Assembly (NCBI RefSeq): GCF_018811945.1 | Contig: NZ_JACRVU010000001.1 | Location: 257,476 to 321,475, forward strand | Direction: 5' to 3' | Source: Gluconobacter sp. P1C6_b | GTDB lineage: Bacteria; Pseudomonadota; Alphaproteobacteria; Acetobacterales; Acetobacteraceae | Length of the DNA stretch: 64,000 nucleotides | Shown here: positions 46,210 to 56,533 of the stretch, piece by piece | How positions within the stretch are numbered: the stretch's first letter is position 1 | Layout: each line of letters starts with the position of its first letter | Notes under the pieces: generated by a model | Database searches by the model: none | Seen by the model: the letters and a program-made list of their open reading frames with translations, nothing else | What the model was told of the DNA's origin: nothing | Program-made: the position numbers and the translations under genes

Positions 46210-46998
46210 TCAGCCGCCAGCAATCGGCAGGTTCACACCCGTCATAAAGCTGGAATCATCCCCCAGCAGGAAGGCCACCACGCCGGGAATTTCGTTGATG
46301 TCGCCATAACGGCGCATCGGGACGCTGCCGATCATCTGCTCGGCCACGACCTTGGGATCGGTGGAGAAATACTGGCTTCCGACCTTGGCCTGAAGCTCGA
46401 CCTGGCGCTCCCACATGAAGCCGGGGCCCATGTAACCGGGGCTGATGGCGTTCACGCGGATGTTGTAGGGGGCGAGATCGAGCGCGGCGGTTTCTGTCAG
46501 GGCGATGATGGCGCCCTTGGAGGCACCATAGGCGGCCATGTTCGGCGGCCCCTTCACACCGGCCATGCTGGCGGTGTTGACGACGCGACCATAGTTCTGC
46601 GCGATCATCTGGCGCGTGACGGCCTTGAGCACGTGGAACGCGCCGGTGACGTTGATCGTCAGAACGCGCGCGAAATCCTCGGACGGGTAGTCCTGCACAG
46701 GGGCGAAAGCGCCCTGATACCCGGCATTGTTGAACAGGAAGTCGATCTTCCCGAAATCCCGGACCACGGCCTCCACCGTCCCGGTCACGGCGTCTTCGGA
46801 TGTGACGTCACAGACATAGGAGCGGGCTTCGACGCCCTTTTCCCGAACGGCTGTTTCAGCCTTTTCCAGAGCCTCGCGGTTCATGTCCAGCAGGGCAATG
46901 GCCGTTCCTTCCCCGGCCAGACGGAGGGCGGTCGCGAGACCGATATTGCCACCTGCGCCGGTGACCAGACAGACTTTACCGCTAAACTGCTCAGCCAT
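46210..46998 (-). CDS. xdhA: NAD-dependent xylitol dehydrogenase (short-chain dehydrogenase)
   Basis: The 262-residue SDR has the cofactor motif VTGAGGNIGLATALRLAGEG with Asp in LLDMNREALE (NAD preference). It also has NNAG and the catalytic YGASKGA with upstream Ser in VVNTASMAG. The sequence agrees closely with the G. oxydans xylitol dehydrogenase as I remember it, including the ending DDSSFMTGVNLPIAGG. It interconverts xylitol and D-xylulose. In Gluconobacter it can turn xylulose made from arabitol into xylitol. The start with MAEQFSGKVCLVTG matches that enzyme. Confidence 0.93.
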   Translation of the reverse strand: MAEQFSGKVCLVTGAGGNIGLATALRLAGEGTAIALLDMNREALEKAETAVREKGVEARSYVCDVTSEDAVTGTVEAVVRDFGKIDFLFNNAGYQGAFAPVQDYPSEDFARVLTINVTGAFHVLKAVTRQMIAQNYGRVVNTASMAGVKGPPNMAAYGASKGAIIALTETAALDLAPYNIRVNAISPGYMGPGFMWERQVELQAKVGSQYFSTDPKVVAEQMIGSVPMRRYGDINEIPGVVAFLLGDDSSFMTGVNLPIAGG

Positions 46999-47300
46999 TA
47001 TGCTTGTCCTGCTCGACTGTTCATGAGGAACGCATCCCATCTGACAGATGGATTGCCGATCTGCATTTGAACGTCAACCAGACCTCACGGTTGAAAAAGA
47101 AGGAGGGTTCCGAGCCTCTCTTTTTTGTGATCATCTGCCGTTTTCCGGGCCTTTTCCGCAGAAAACCGGGTTCAGACCTCTTGCTACCCCTTGACCCTTG
47201 CGTCCAATTCCGCCAAGCCGTCCCCTCCCTGAATGCCACAGCCTGTCTGCCAAGACACCCTGTGGCCCTTCTCACCACTCATTCCCTGCGAGGTCCCTGA
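46999..47300 (+). promoter_or_regulatory. Intergenic leader of metK with three hairpins
   Basis: Three stems stand out. AAAAAGAAGGAGG pairs imperfectly with CCTCTCTTTTTT (about 47095-47127) and ends in T. GTTTTC pairs with GAAAAC (about 47150-47173). CCACAG-CC-TGTCT pairs with AGACA-CC-CTGTGG (47236-47265), with a symmetrical CC/CC internal loop. I could not match them to a named SAM or SAH riboswitch. GAGG at 47289-47292 is the metK ribosome-binding site. The xdhA promoter should also lie here. Confidence 0.4.
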
Positions 47301-48485
<1,185 letters not shown>

Positions 48486-48500
48486 TCTGGCAGAAAACCC

Positions 48501-49196
48501 CTGGTCGAGTCTCTCAAACCCCAGCCGGAGCGGCTTTACGGCCGCCAGCGCGGCCATCCGCTCCGGGCCCGGCAGCAGCACCTTCTTGAGAAAGCGCTGC
48601 CCCGGCTTTCCTTTACCTCACCGGAAAATCCTGCTGCGGGATTCTCCGATGCGGTCTCACGCGTCTTTCTCGAAATCGGTTTTGGCGGCGGCGAACATGC
48701 CATCGGCCAGTCCGAACTGAACCCGGATGTCGGCTATATCGCTTCCGAGGTCTTCGAGAACGGTCTGTGCTCCCTGCTTTCGCGTCTCGTGCCTGAGGGT
48801 GAGGAAGACACGGCCACGCCGCCGCCCCATTTCCGCATCTGGGCCGAAGACGCCCGCCTGCTGCTCAAGGACATGCCCGACGCATGCCTGGACCGGGCCT
48901 ATCTGATGTTCCCGGACCCGTGGCCCAAGGCCCGGCACGCCAAGCGCCGCTTCGTGCATCCGGAAAACATCAAGCAGATGCACCGCGTCCTGAAACCCGG
49001 AGCCATCTGGCGCGTCGCCAGTGACCATCCCGTCTATCAGGAGTGGGTCACGGAAGTGATGGGCCAGCAGGACCTGTTCGATGCGCCGCCTCCGGCCAGG
49101 GAACGTCCCGACGGCTGGTCGCCCACGCGCTATGAGGCCAAGGCCTTCCGCGAAGGGCGCGTGCCGTTCTACTGGACCTTCACGCGCCGTCCCTGA
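48501..49196 (+). CDS. trmB: tRNA (guanine-N7-)-methyltransferase, probable CTG start
   Basis: The protein uses SAM to make m7G46 in tRNA. Motif I is VFLEIGFGGGEHAIGQSEL. The catalytic and substrate region is LMFPDPWPKARHAKRRFVH, and IWRVASDHPVYQEWVTE follows. The expected N-terminus ERLYGRQRGHPLRARQQHLL starts 8 codons after the metK TAA. No ATG, GTG or TTG lies between that TAA and this block; the only near-cognate codon is CTG at 48501, giving 231 residues. An internal start further in would lose motif I. It is in the same frame as metK, so reinitiation or stop read-through may supply it. Confidence 0.87.
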   Translation: MVESLKPQPERLYGRQRGHPLRARQQHLLEKALPRLSFTSPENPAAGFSDAVSRVFLEIGFGGGEHAIGQSELNPDVGYIASEVFENGLCSLLSRLVPEGEEDTATPPPHFRIWAEDARLLLKDMPDACLDRAYLMFPDPWPKARHAKRRFVHPENIKQMHRVLKPGAIWRVASDHPVYQEWVTEVMGQQDLFDAPPPARERPDGWSPTRYEAKAFREGRVPFYWTFTRRP

Positions 49197-49234
49197 AATC
49201 TCCAATCCAGTTATTCAGCGAGTTTCCTGACATC

Positions 49235-50875
49235 ATGATCCAGATCGAACGCGAAGAAATGGAATTCGATGTCGTGGTGGTCGGTGGCGGTCCCGCCGGT
49301 CTCTCCGCCGCGATCCGCCTGAAACAGCTGATGCCGGATGCGGGCATCTGCCTGATTGAAAAAGGCAGCGAAATCGGCGCCCATATCGTCTCGGGCGCCG
49401 TCATCGAGCCGCGCACGCTGGACGAACTTCTGCCGAACTGGCGCGATCTGGACGCCCCCCTGCGCACGCAGGTGACGGAAGAACGGATGCTGTTCCTCAC
49501 CGAAACGCGCTCGTTCGAAGTTCCGTATCTGGACCGCGTGATGCCGCAGATGGCCAATCACGGGAATTATGTCGTCTCGCTCGGGGAAGTCTGCCGCTGG
49601 CTCGGCGAGCAGGCCGAAGCCCTTGGCGTGGAAATCTATCCGGGTTTCTCGGGCGCGGAACTGTTCATCGAGAACAACCGCGTCGCCGGTGTGATCACGG
49701 GCGATATGGGCATCGAACGCAACGGCGAGCACGGGCCGAACTTCACGCCCGGCATGATCCTGCGCGCCAAGCAGACCATCCTGACCGAGGGCGCACGCGG
49801 CTCCCTCACGGGCCACGCCATGAAGCGTTTCGGTCTGCGCAAAGGCGTCGATCCGCAGACCTATGGCCTCGGCGTCAAGGAAGTCTGGGAAATCCCGGCA
49901 GAAAAGCACCGCCCCGGTCTTGTGCAGCACAGCTTTGGCTGGCCGCTCGATGACCATACTTATGGGGGCGCCTGGCTCTATCATTTCGGGGAAAATCTGG
50001 TCAGCTTCGGCTTCGTGACCGGCCTCGATTACGCCAACACCTATCTGTCCCCATTCGAGGAAATGCAGCGCACCAAGCTGCACCCGGCTTTCCGGGAGCA
50101 TTTCGAGGGCGGCAAGCGTCTGATCTACGGCGCACGTGCTCTGTCCGAAGGCGGCTTCCAGTCCATTCCGCGCCTCACCTTCCCGGGCGGTGTGCTGGCT
50201 GGTGACTCGGCAGGCTTCCTGAACGTGCCCAAGATCAAAGGCACGCATACGGCCATGAAGTCCGGCATGATCGCGGCCGAAGCCGTGGCCGAGGCTCTGG
50301 AAAAGGACAAAAAGGAAGCCGCCAGCATGACGGCGCGCGTCCGCCAGTCCTGGCTGTGGTCCGAACTGCGCGACGTCCGCAACATCCGCCCGGCTTTCGC
50401 GAAATGGGGCATGAAGCTCGGCGCGCTCTATGCCGGGATCGACAGCATGATCCTGCGTGGTCGTGCGCCCTGGACGCTGCACCATCCGCATGCCGATAAC
50501 GAGACGCTGCGTCCGGCGTCGCTGTGCACGAAGATCGAGTATCCCAAGCCGGACGGGAAGATCACCTTCGATCGCGTCAGCTCGGTCTTTCTGAGTGGCA
50601 CGAATCACGAGGAAAACCAGCCGGTTCACCTCAAGCTGCGCAACGAGGCCATCTGGCGCACCGTCAATCATGACGTGTTCGATTCGCCGGAGAGCCGTTA
50701 CTGCCCGGCTGGTGTGTATGAACAGGAACAGACGGGCGAAAACGCCTGGCAGCTCCGGATCAACGCCCAGAACTGCGTGCACTGCAAGACCTGCGACATC
50801 AAGGATCCGACGCAGAACATCGACTGGTGCACGCCCGAAGGCGGTGGCGGTCCGAACTATCCGGTCGGGATGTAA
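49235..50875 (+). CDS. Electron transfer flavoprotein-ubiquinone oxidoreductase
   Basis: The 546-residue enzyme carries the FAD-binding motif FDVVVVGGGPAGLSAAIRLK. The second flavin contact is GVLAGDSAGFLNVPKIKGTH. The C-terminal 4Fe-4S ligands are in INAQNCVHCKTCDIKDPTQN and DWCTPEGGG. It oxidises reduced ETF and passes electrons to ubiquinone at the inner membrane. etfB and etfA follow 106 bases downstream, so the whole electron route is encoded together. Confidence 0.96.
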   Translation: MIQIEREEMEFDVVVVGGGPAGLSAAIRLKQLMPDAGICLIEKGSEIGAHIVSGAVIEPRTLDELLPNWRDLDAPLRTQVTEERMLFLTETRSFEVPYLDRVMPQMANHGNYVVSLGEVCRWLGEQAEALGVEIYPGFSGAELFIENNRVAGVITGDMGIERNGEHGPNFTPGMILRAKQTILTEGARGSLTGHAMKRFGLRKGVDPQTYGLGVKEVWEIPAEKHRPGLVQHSFGWPLDDHTYGGAWLYHFGENLVSFGFVTGLDYANTYLSPFEEMQRTKLHPAFREHFEGGKRLIYGARALSEGGFQSIPRLTFPGGVLAGDSAGFLNVPKIKGTHTAMKSGMIAAEAVAEALEKDKKEAASMTARVRQSWLWSELRDVRNIRPAFAKWGMKLGALYAGIDSMILRGRAPWTLHHPHADNETLRPASLCTKIEYPKPDGKITFDRVSSVFLSGTNHEENQPVHLKLRNEAIWRTVNHDVFDSPESRYCPAGVYEQEQTGENAWQLRINAQNCVHCKTCDIKDPTQNIDWCTPEGGGGPNYPVGM

Positions 50876-50981
50876 TTTTCTTCCCGCAAAAGGGCACCGC
50901 CAGAACGGAGTGTGACTTTTCCGGTCAGTCCCGCTACGGTGACGCCCGTTTTTGTGGCGGCGACAGCAGCGAAAGATGACG

Positions 50982-51731
50982 ATGAAAGTTCTGGTCCCAG
51001 TCAAACGGGTGGTCGATTACAACGTCAAGGTACGTGTAGCGGCCGATGGCAGCGGTGTCGAAACGCAGGGCGTGAAAATGTCCATGAATCCGTTCGACGA
51101 AATCGCGGTCGAAGAAGCGGTGCGCCTGCGTGAAAAGGGCGCCGCAAAGGAAGTCGTGGCCGTGACCATCGGCGCACAGGCCGCGCAGGATGTTCTGCGT
51201 ACGGCCATGGCCATGGGTGCGGACCGCGCCATTCTCGTCCGCACGGACGACGCGCTTGAGCCGCGCGCCGTGGCCAACGTGCTCAAGGCGATCGCCACGC
51301 GCGAGGAAGCCGGTCTGATCTGCATGGGCAAGCAGGCGATCGACGACGACATGAATGCCACGGGCCAGATTCTGGCCGCCAAGCTCGGCTGGCCGCAGGG
51401 CACGTTCGCAAGTGCCGTAACGGTTGCCGATGGCCGCGTCGAAGTTGCCCGCGAGATCGATGGCGGTACGGAAGTCGTGTCCCTCACGCTCCCGGCCGTG
51501 GTTACGGCGGATCTGCGCCTCAACGAGCCACGCTATGCGTCCCTGCCGAACATCATGAAGGCCCGCAAGAAGCCGCTCGAGACGATCGAGATCGACAGCC
51601 TCGGCGTTGATACGGCGTCGCGCCTCACGGTTGTCTCCGTGGCCGAGCCGTCCGAGCGCAAGGAAGGCGTGAAGGTGAACAGCGCGGCCGAACTGGTCGA
51701 GAAGCTCAAGACAGAAGCGAAGGTGATCTGA
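50982..51731 (+). CDS. etfB: Electron transfer flavoprotein, beta subunit
   Basis: The 249-residue beta subunit begins [38 protein letters not shown] and the AMP-binding stretch [20 protein letters not shown] are conserved. It pairs with EtfA. Its stop overlaps the start of etfA (TGATG), which couples translation. A start two codons earlier (ATGACG) is also possible. Confidence 0.97.
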   Translation: MKVLVPVKRVVDYNVKVRVAADGSGVETQGVKMSMNPFDEIAVEEAVRLREKGAAKEVVAVTIGAQAAQDVLRTAMAMGADRAILVRTDDALEPRAVANVLKAIATREEAGLICMGKQAIDDDMNATGQILAAKLGWPQGTFASAVTVADGRVEVAREIDGGTEVVSLTLPAVVTADLRLNEPRYASLPNIMKARKKPLETIEIDSLGVDTASRLTVVSVAEPSERKEGVKVNSAAELVEKLKTEAKVI

Positions 51732-52636
51732 TGACCGCTCTTGTTCTGGTTGAAGTCGAAAACGGCGCGGTCCGTCAGGCTTCCCGTTCGGCCGTTGCCG
51801 CGGCCTCCCGCTTCGGTGCCGTCGATGCCATCGTGTTCGGAGACGGCGCACAGGCCGCTGCTGCCCTGCCGGGTGTGACGCGCGTTCTCAGCGTGCCGGG
51901 TCTGGTCAACGATCTGGCCGAGCCTGCCGCCGATCTGCTGGCTGCCCGCGCGAAGGACTACAGCCACATCGTGGCCGCCGCCTCCGCCACCGGAAAAAAC
52001 ATCCTGCCGCGTCTGGCAGGCCTGCTGGACGTGCAGCCCATTCCCGATGTGGTCGAGATCAAGGATGCCGACACGTTCGTGCGCCCGATCTATGCTGGCA
52101 ACGCCCTGGCGACGGTCCGCTCCGCCGACAGCATCAAGGTGCTGACGATCCGCGGCTCCAATTTCGATCCGGTCGCTGCCGAGGGTGGCTCTGCTGCCAT
52201 TGAGACGATCGAGGCTCCGACCAGCGAAAAGTCTGTCTTCGTGAAGGTTGAGCTTTCCGCATCCGACCGTCCGGAACTGGAATCCGCCCGCGTGGTGATT
52301 TCCGGCGGCAAGGGCATGAAGGACGCTGCAAACTTCAAGCTGCTCGAACCCATCGCCGACAAGCTGAACGCCGCCATCGGCGCATCCCGTGCGGCCGTGG
52401 ATTCCGGGTTCGCCCCGAACGAAATGCAGGTCGGCCAGACCGGCAAGATCGTGGCGCCGGAACTCTACATCGCAGTGGGCCTGTCCGGTGCGATCCAGCA
52501 TCTGGCCGGCATGAAGGACAGCCGCGTCATCGTGGCGATCAATGCCGATCCGGAAGCCCCAATCTTCAAGGTTGCCGATTACGGCATCGTGGGCGATCTG
52601 TTCGAAGTCCTGCCTGAGCTTGAAAAGGCGCTGTAA
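51731..52636 (+). CDS. etfA: Electron transfer flavoprotein, alpha subunit
   Basis: The 301-residue alpha subunit contains the FAD-binding C-terminal domain: [40 protein letters not shown] and [20 protein letters not shown], then [20 protein letters not shown]. It accepts electrons from acyl-CoA or other dehydrogenases and delivers them to ETF-QO. Start overlap with etfB and a strong terminator after the stop define the end of the operon. Confidence 0.97.
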   Translation: MTALVLVEVENGAVRQASRSAVAAASRFGAVDAIVFGDGAQAAAALPGVTRVLSVPGLVNDLAEPAADLLAARAKDYSHIVAAASATGKNILPRLAGLLDVQPIPDVVEIKDADTFVRPIYAGNALATVRSADSIKVLTIRGSNFDPVAAEGGSAAIETIEAPTSEKSVFVKVELSASDRPELESARVVISGGKGMKDAANFKLLEPIADKLNAAIGASRAAVDSGFAPNEMQVGQTGKIVAPELYIAVGLSGAIQHLAGMKDSRVIVAINADPEAPIFKVADYGIVGDLFEVLPELEKAL

Positions 52637-52658
52637 GGCGTCCTGTTCCTGAAACGGC

Positions 52659-52696
52659 AAAAAAGGGGCGCCCCATGACGGGACGCCCCTTTTTTC
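52659..52696 (+). terminator. Rho-independent terminator after etfA
   Basis: AAAAAAGGGGCG(CCC) pairs with (GGG)ACGCCCCTTTTTT, with a run of T at the end. It lies 23 bases after the etfA stop. Confidence 0.9.
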
Positions 52697-52772
52697 ATGA
52701 CAGGACCTGACACAGGTTTAACTGGCACTCCGGTCCCCATGAGGCACTCTTCCTCTTACGGAGACCCTCATC

Positions 52773-53480
52773 ATGACCCTGCGCCAACTGACCCGTGACA
52801 TTCTGTCTTTCCTGCCTGTCCTTCTGGGCTTTCTGACCATTCACAGCGCTCTTGCCGCGGCCTATGTCGTGCCTTCGGCCTCAATGGAGCCTACCCTGAT
52901 GATTGGCGACCAGATCGGCGTCGTTGTGCCAAGCTATGGTCTCAGCACCGCCAACCTCCCATTCGGAGACGCTCTCAGGCCCTCGTCAGAAACGGAAGGG
53001 CGCCTCTTCGGACACCTACCCCATCGCGGAGACGTTGTCGTGTTCCGCGCGCCCGCCAATCTGCATCAGAGCTGGGTCAAACGCGTCATTGGCCTTCCCG
53101 GTGACCGGATTGCACTTGTTCATGGACACGTCATCCTGAACGGCACGGAACTGCCCTGGAAAGAGAGGGGGCCCGCGCGAGAGGAAAGCCGCAGAGGTGT
53201 CTGGCTGCCCGCAGAGCGCTATGAAGAGACCCTGCCGGGCAATGTGCGGCACGATATCCTCAAATTGTCGCAGGACGGCGAACTGGATAACGTCACCCCT
53301 TTCACCGTTCCCGCAAACCATCTCTTTGTCATGGGGGACAACCGCGACAATTCCGCCGACTCCCGCGTCAGCGTTGCCGACGGAGGCGTGGGGCTTCTGC
53401 CCGTATGGAATCTTCAGGGACAGGCGAGAGCTGTCCTCTGGTCATGGCGGCATCTCAGCCGAACGGCACTCATTCTCTGA
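52773..53480 (+). CDS. lepB: Signal peptidase I
   Basis: The 235-residue peptidase has one N-terminal membrane segment (about residues 12-32). The nucleophile Ser is in VVPSASMEPTLMIGD. The general-base Lys is in WVKRVIGLPGDRIALV. Box E reads HLFVMGDNRDNSADSR. It removes signal peptides in the periplasm. It sits alone between terminators, away from the usual lepA/rnc context, so the cell may carry another copy. The sequence appears complete, with no lost catalytic residue. Confidence 0.9.
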   Translation: MTLRQLTRDILSFLPVLLGFLTIHSALAAAYVVPSASMEPTLMIGDQIGVVVPSYGLSTANLPFGDALRPSSETEGRLFGHLPHRGDVVVFRAPANLHQSWVKRVIGLPGDRIALVHGHVILNGTELPWKERGPAREESRRGVWLPAERYEETLPGNVRHDILKLSQDGELDNVTPFTVPANHLFVMGDNRDNSADSRVSVADGGVGLLPVWNLQGQARAVLWSWRHLSRTALIL

Positions 53481-53540
53481 TTTTTCACCCAAGCCCCCTT
53501 GCAGGAAAGCGTTAACCCCTGTAGGACAAGCGCCGTCGGC

Positions 53541-53617
53541 CGGAGTGTAGCTCAGCCTGGTAGAGCACTGTGTTCGGGACGCAGGGGCCGGAGGTTCGAA
53601 TCCTCTCACTCCGACCA
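53541..53617 (+). tRNA. tRNA-Pro (anticodon CGG)
   Basis: The 77-base cloverleaf closes fully. The acceptor stem is CGGAGTG with CACTCCG, the anticodon arm CTGTG-TTCGGGA-CGCAG, and the T arm GGAGG-TTCGAAT-CCTCT. The discriminator A and CCA are encoded. The loop gives anticodon CGG, reading CCG. G37 next to the anticodon is typical for proline tRNAs. Confidence 0.95.
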
Positions 53618-53690
53618 GCCGATAATTTCTTCAGAAATCGCTAAAACCGTTTCTTGGCCATAGGCCAGCGCATATCTGCGCCTGAAACGC

Positions 53691-53721
53691 AAAAAGATGC
53701 CCTCCCCTTTCGGGAGAGGGC
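53691..53721 (-). terminator. Rho-independent terminator of the levansucrase gene
   Basis: On the reverse strand GCCCTCTCCC pairs with GGGGAGGGC around GAAA, followed by ATC and five T. It lies 10 bases after the levansucrase stop. Confidence 0.85.
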
Positions 53722-53730
53722 AAAATGGCT

Positions 53731-55041
53731 TCAGGAACGCTTGTCCCAGGCCGAAGAAGTGGGCCAGACGCCCTGGGCGTAGACCTGCCCGTAAGCGTGG
53801 ACTTCCGTCAGATAGGTCCGTTCGCCGTCGAGAACGATCTTCACCGTAGGCGCCAGCGTGCCGCCGATACGATAAGTTTCCGGATTCTGCGGATCAGCCG
53901 AACCGGGCTGCGGCAGGGTATCGATGAAGGACTGCACGTAGCCAGCAGGATCCACGAAGTGCGAGTAGGTCTCGTACGGCGCCGAAGACGGATTGCCGAG
54001 CACGAGGCCGGAGCCGTTCAGCGGAGCATACGGACCGAAAATGCCGTTGCGCGACACGAAACCATACACACCATCCGGGCCCGTGCTATTGCCGGTAAAG
54101 GTGGAGTGATGAGAGATCGTGAACAGATAGGTCAGACCGTCCTGGAACACGACATGAGGGCGTTCCGTCTGGTCATTCACGCCGAGCGCGGTGACAAGCG
54201 CCGGCAGCATTTCCCACTGCGAGAAATCGCCCTTGGTGGCGTCGGATGTCAGGCGCGCAATACCGATCGCGGCCGCACCGTACTGCGCCCCGGCCGGAAC
54301 GGTCGTGGCCGGCGGCACGAGACCCATTTCGTCAGAGCCGATGGTGAAGTCACCGCGCATGCCCGGGACATTGCCTTCGAACAGGGCGTAGATCTGATTG
54401 TCGTCCGGGTTCCGGAAGATATGCGGATCGCGGAAGTCCCAGTACTGGTCCTCGACGATATTGGCGTAATTCACGCCGTCCGCCTGGAACATGTCCGTGC
54501 AGACATCGAAGCCCTCGAACCACACGCCGTTGGCGTCCGCGAGAATACGGCCCGTCGTGTAGGACGGAACAGACTCGGAGGGGGTGTCATTGACGGAGGT
54601 GTAGAACAGATCAACCGTGCTGTTGCTGTTCTCGCGCATGACCGCGCAGCCGGACCATTCCCAACTGCGGGAATTGGCGCCTTCCTTGATGACACGGCCG
54701 CCGAACGTCCAGTCCGCGCCGTTGCCGGTACGGCTGTAGTAGTAGCCGATATAGGAATAGTTGTTACGGCTGTGCCAGCCCTCGACCGTATCGCCCGTTG
54801 CGGAGCGGTCGGCCACGAGGGCGAACATGACGTACCAGCCCTTGAAGGTCACGGTCTTGCCGTGGATGTCGCGCAGCAGCCAGGTATCCCACTGCCACAC
54901 ATCGGAATCGATGACCGGGAAAGCATAATCGATGACCGGCATGGTCGTCGTCGGATCATCGGTATGAATCTTCATCGCGTCAGCGATCGTCCAGCGCGAA
55001 CCCGACTGGATTGCGCTCTGCGTGCTGGAAACAGCGTTCAT
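53731..55041 (-). CDS. Levansucrase (glycoside hydrolase family 68)
   Basis: The 436-residue GH68 enzyme splits sucrose and polymerises the fructose to levan. The catalytic triad is visible: nucleophile Asp52 in WQWDTWLL, transition-state stabiliser Asp205 in WDFRDPHIF and acid/base Glu293 in QTERPHVVF. The protein has no cleavable signal peptide. This resembles the Zymomonas-type enzymes, which also lack one but appear outside the cell. A strong terminator follows, and a 12-base inverted repeat lies in its leader. Inulosucrase activity cannot be excluded. Confidence 0.92.
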   Translation of the reverse strand: MNAVSSTQSAIQSGSRWTIADAMKIHTDDPTTTMPVIDYAFPVIDSDVWQWDTWLLRDIHGKTVTFKGWYVMFALVADRSATGDTVEGWHSRNNYSYIGYYYSRTGNGADWTFGGRVIKEGANSRSWEWSGCAVMRENSNSTVDLFYTSVNDTPSESVPSYTTGRILADANGVWFEGFDVCTDMFQADGVNYANIVEDQYWDFRDPHIFRNPDDNQIYALFEGNVPGMRGDFTIGSDEMGLVPPATTVPAGAQYGAAAIGIARLTSDATKGDFSQWEMLPALVTALGVNDQTERPHVVFQDGLTYLFTISHHSTFTGNSTGPDGVYGFVSRNGIFGPYAPLNGSGLVLGNPSSAPYETYSHFVDPAGYVQSFIDTLPQPGSADPQNPETYRIGGTLAPTVKIVLDGERTYLTEVHAYGQVYAQGVWPTSSAWDKRS

Positions 55042-55423
55042 GATTTTTCCCGTAACTGAAAATGAAAAAGAATCAGACGGTCTCCAGTAACCGGAAGAAC
55101 ACCGCTACTGGAGACCGAACAGAAGAGACGGTCGAAATCCTGTCCTGAGCCGTAATATTTGTGCAGGAAAACGTGTCTTGCTTCTGACGTACGCAACAAA
55201 AAAAGTCCGCTCCCCGAGAGAGTGGCCTTTATGAAAATCATTCTGTGAAATTGCGTTCTGAACCGATTTTTGACTATCTTTTATGGCTCAGTGCCATAGT
55301 TATAGGAAAAAGCTGCGCGCACTGCAAGCTAAATAAAATGCACCGGTCTTTCCGACCCTAGACTCACAAAAACCCCATCCGCTGACGGGTAGGGTCCTGA
55401 GGACAGTTGAAAAGCGGCGAGGC
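55042..55423 (-). other. Intergenic region upstream of levansucrase
   Basis: These 382 bases between the levansucrase start and the hemH end are AT-rich and hold no convincing gene. They contain the leader hairpin at 55078-55117 and a small palindromic element at 55282-55298 (TATGGC, five bases, GCCATA). The levansucrase promoter should be here. Confidence 0.5.
55078..55117 (-). promoter_or_regulatory. 12-bp inverted repeat in the levansucrase leader
   Basis: CGGTCTCCAGTA (55078-55089) and TACTGGAGACCG (55106-55117) are perfect inverted copies with a 16-base spacer. The pair lies 36 bases upstream of the start codon on the transcribed side. As RNA it forms a strong hairpin; as DNA it could bind a dimeric regulator. 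Confidence 0.65.
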
Positions 55424-56455
55424 TCAGCCGCGCTGAAAGCCTGCCATGGCAGAGCGGGACAGGTCTTCGAGAAGATCGATCGCTCCTTTCGAATCGTTCA
55501 GGCACGGCACAAGGGCAAACTCTTCCCCCCCCGCTTCCATGAATTCTTCCCGAAGTTCGTTTCCGATCTCATCCAGCGTCTCGAGACAATCCACCATGAA
55601 GCCTGGCATGATGACGGCAATCTTCGTGATTCCCTGGGCCGGCAGGGCTTGGACGAAGGGCGCCGTATAAGGCTGGACCCATTCCAGCGGCCCAAAACGG
55701 GACTGGAACGTCAGGGGCATCTGCTCCTCACTCAGCCCCAAAGCCTGACGCAGGGCCGAGATCGTGCGCTCGCACTCATCGCGATAGGTGTCGCCCTTTT
55801 CGATACAGGTTTTGGGAAGGCCATGAAACGACGCCACGATCTGCTGCGGCTTAAAGCTCAGACCCGCAAGCGTGTCCTGCACGGACGTCTCGAGGGCGCG
55901 TATGAAAGCAGGATGATCCGGAAAGGACGGAACAGTCAGGACGGCAGGCTGACGACGCAGACGCATGAGCGCGCGGAAAAGCTGGTCGTTGGCGGTTGCG
56001 GTCGTCGTAGCGGAATACTGCGGATAAAGCGCAATGCTGATAATCCGGTCACAGCCCTGATCCATCAGGCTCTCAACAGCCTTCGCAACGGAAGGACGGC
56101 CGTAGCGCATGCCCCATTCGACAGGCACACCATCGGCCCGAAGCCGCTCAGCCAGCCCTTCGGCCTGCCTGCGCGTATAGACCCGCAATGGCGAGGCATT
56201 TTCTTCCTTATGCCAGATCCGCGCATAGTTTGCGCCGCTGGCAAAGGGGCGCTTTGTCAGGATGATACCCTGCAGAATGGGCTGCCAGATCAGTGGGGGG
56301 CTCTCGATGACACGACGGTCAGAGAGAAATTCGCTCAGATATCGCCTTACCGAAAAATAGCCTGTGTCATCAGGCGTTCCGAGATTGATAAGGAGAATAC
56401 CGGTCCGGCCTTCTGGCGGAGGAGCGATGCGGGGTGTTTTGTGAAGAAATGCCAT
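55424..56455 (-). CDS. hemH: Ferrochelatase
   Basis: The 343-residue enzyme inserts Fe(II) into protoporphyrin IX, the last step of heme synthesis. The conserved opening is GILLINLGTPDDTGYFSVRR. The catalytic His is in IVASFHGLPKTCIEKGDTY, and KIAVIMPGFMVDCLETLDEI carries the conserved Glu region. Heme demand is high in this cytochrome-rich family. The start MAFLHKTPRIAPPPEG fits homologues; 9 codons upstream are also open. Confidence 0.94.
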   Translation of the reverse strand: MAFLHKTPRIAPPPEGRTGILLINLGTPDDTGYFSVRRYLSEFLSDRRVIESPPLIWQPILQGIILTKRPFASGANYARIWHKEENASPLRVYTRRQAEGLAERLRADGVPVEWGMRYGRPSVAKAVESLMDQGCDRIISIALYPQYSATTTATANDQLFRALMRLRRQPAVLTVPSFPDHPAFIRALETSVQDTLAGLSFKPQQIVASFHGLPKTCIEKGDTYRDECERTISALRQALGLSEEQMPLTFQSRFGPLEWVQPYTAPFVQALPAQGITKIAVIMPGFMVDCLETLDEIGNELREEFMEAGGEEFALVPCLNDSKGAIDLLEDLSRSAMAGFQRG

Positions 56456-56533
56456 AGTGCCCTCTACTGTGGAACCGGGCACTGACTTAGGAAAGAGGGA
56501 AAGCGTCTGGAGATACGCGCCCCTTGCGGGACG

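Noticed and set aside
47236-47265. SAM-II or SAM/SAH riboswitch before metK
   Set aside because: The hairpin does not show the conserved cores of those classes that I can recall, so I kept only a generic leader call.
49211-51004. 597-codon reverse frame opposite the ETF-QO gene
   Set aside because: It is antisense of an intact conserved oxidoreductase.
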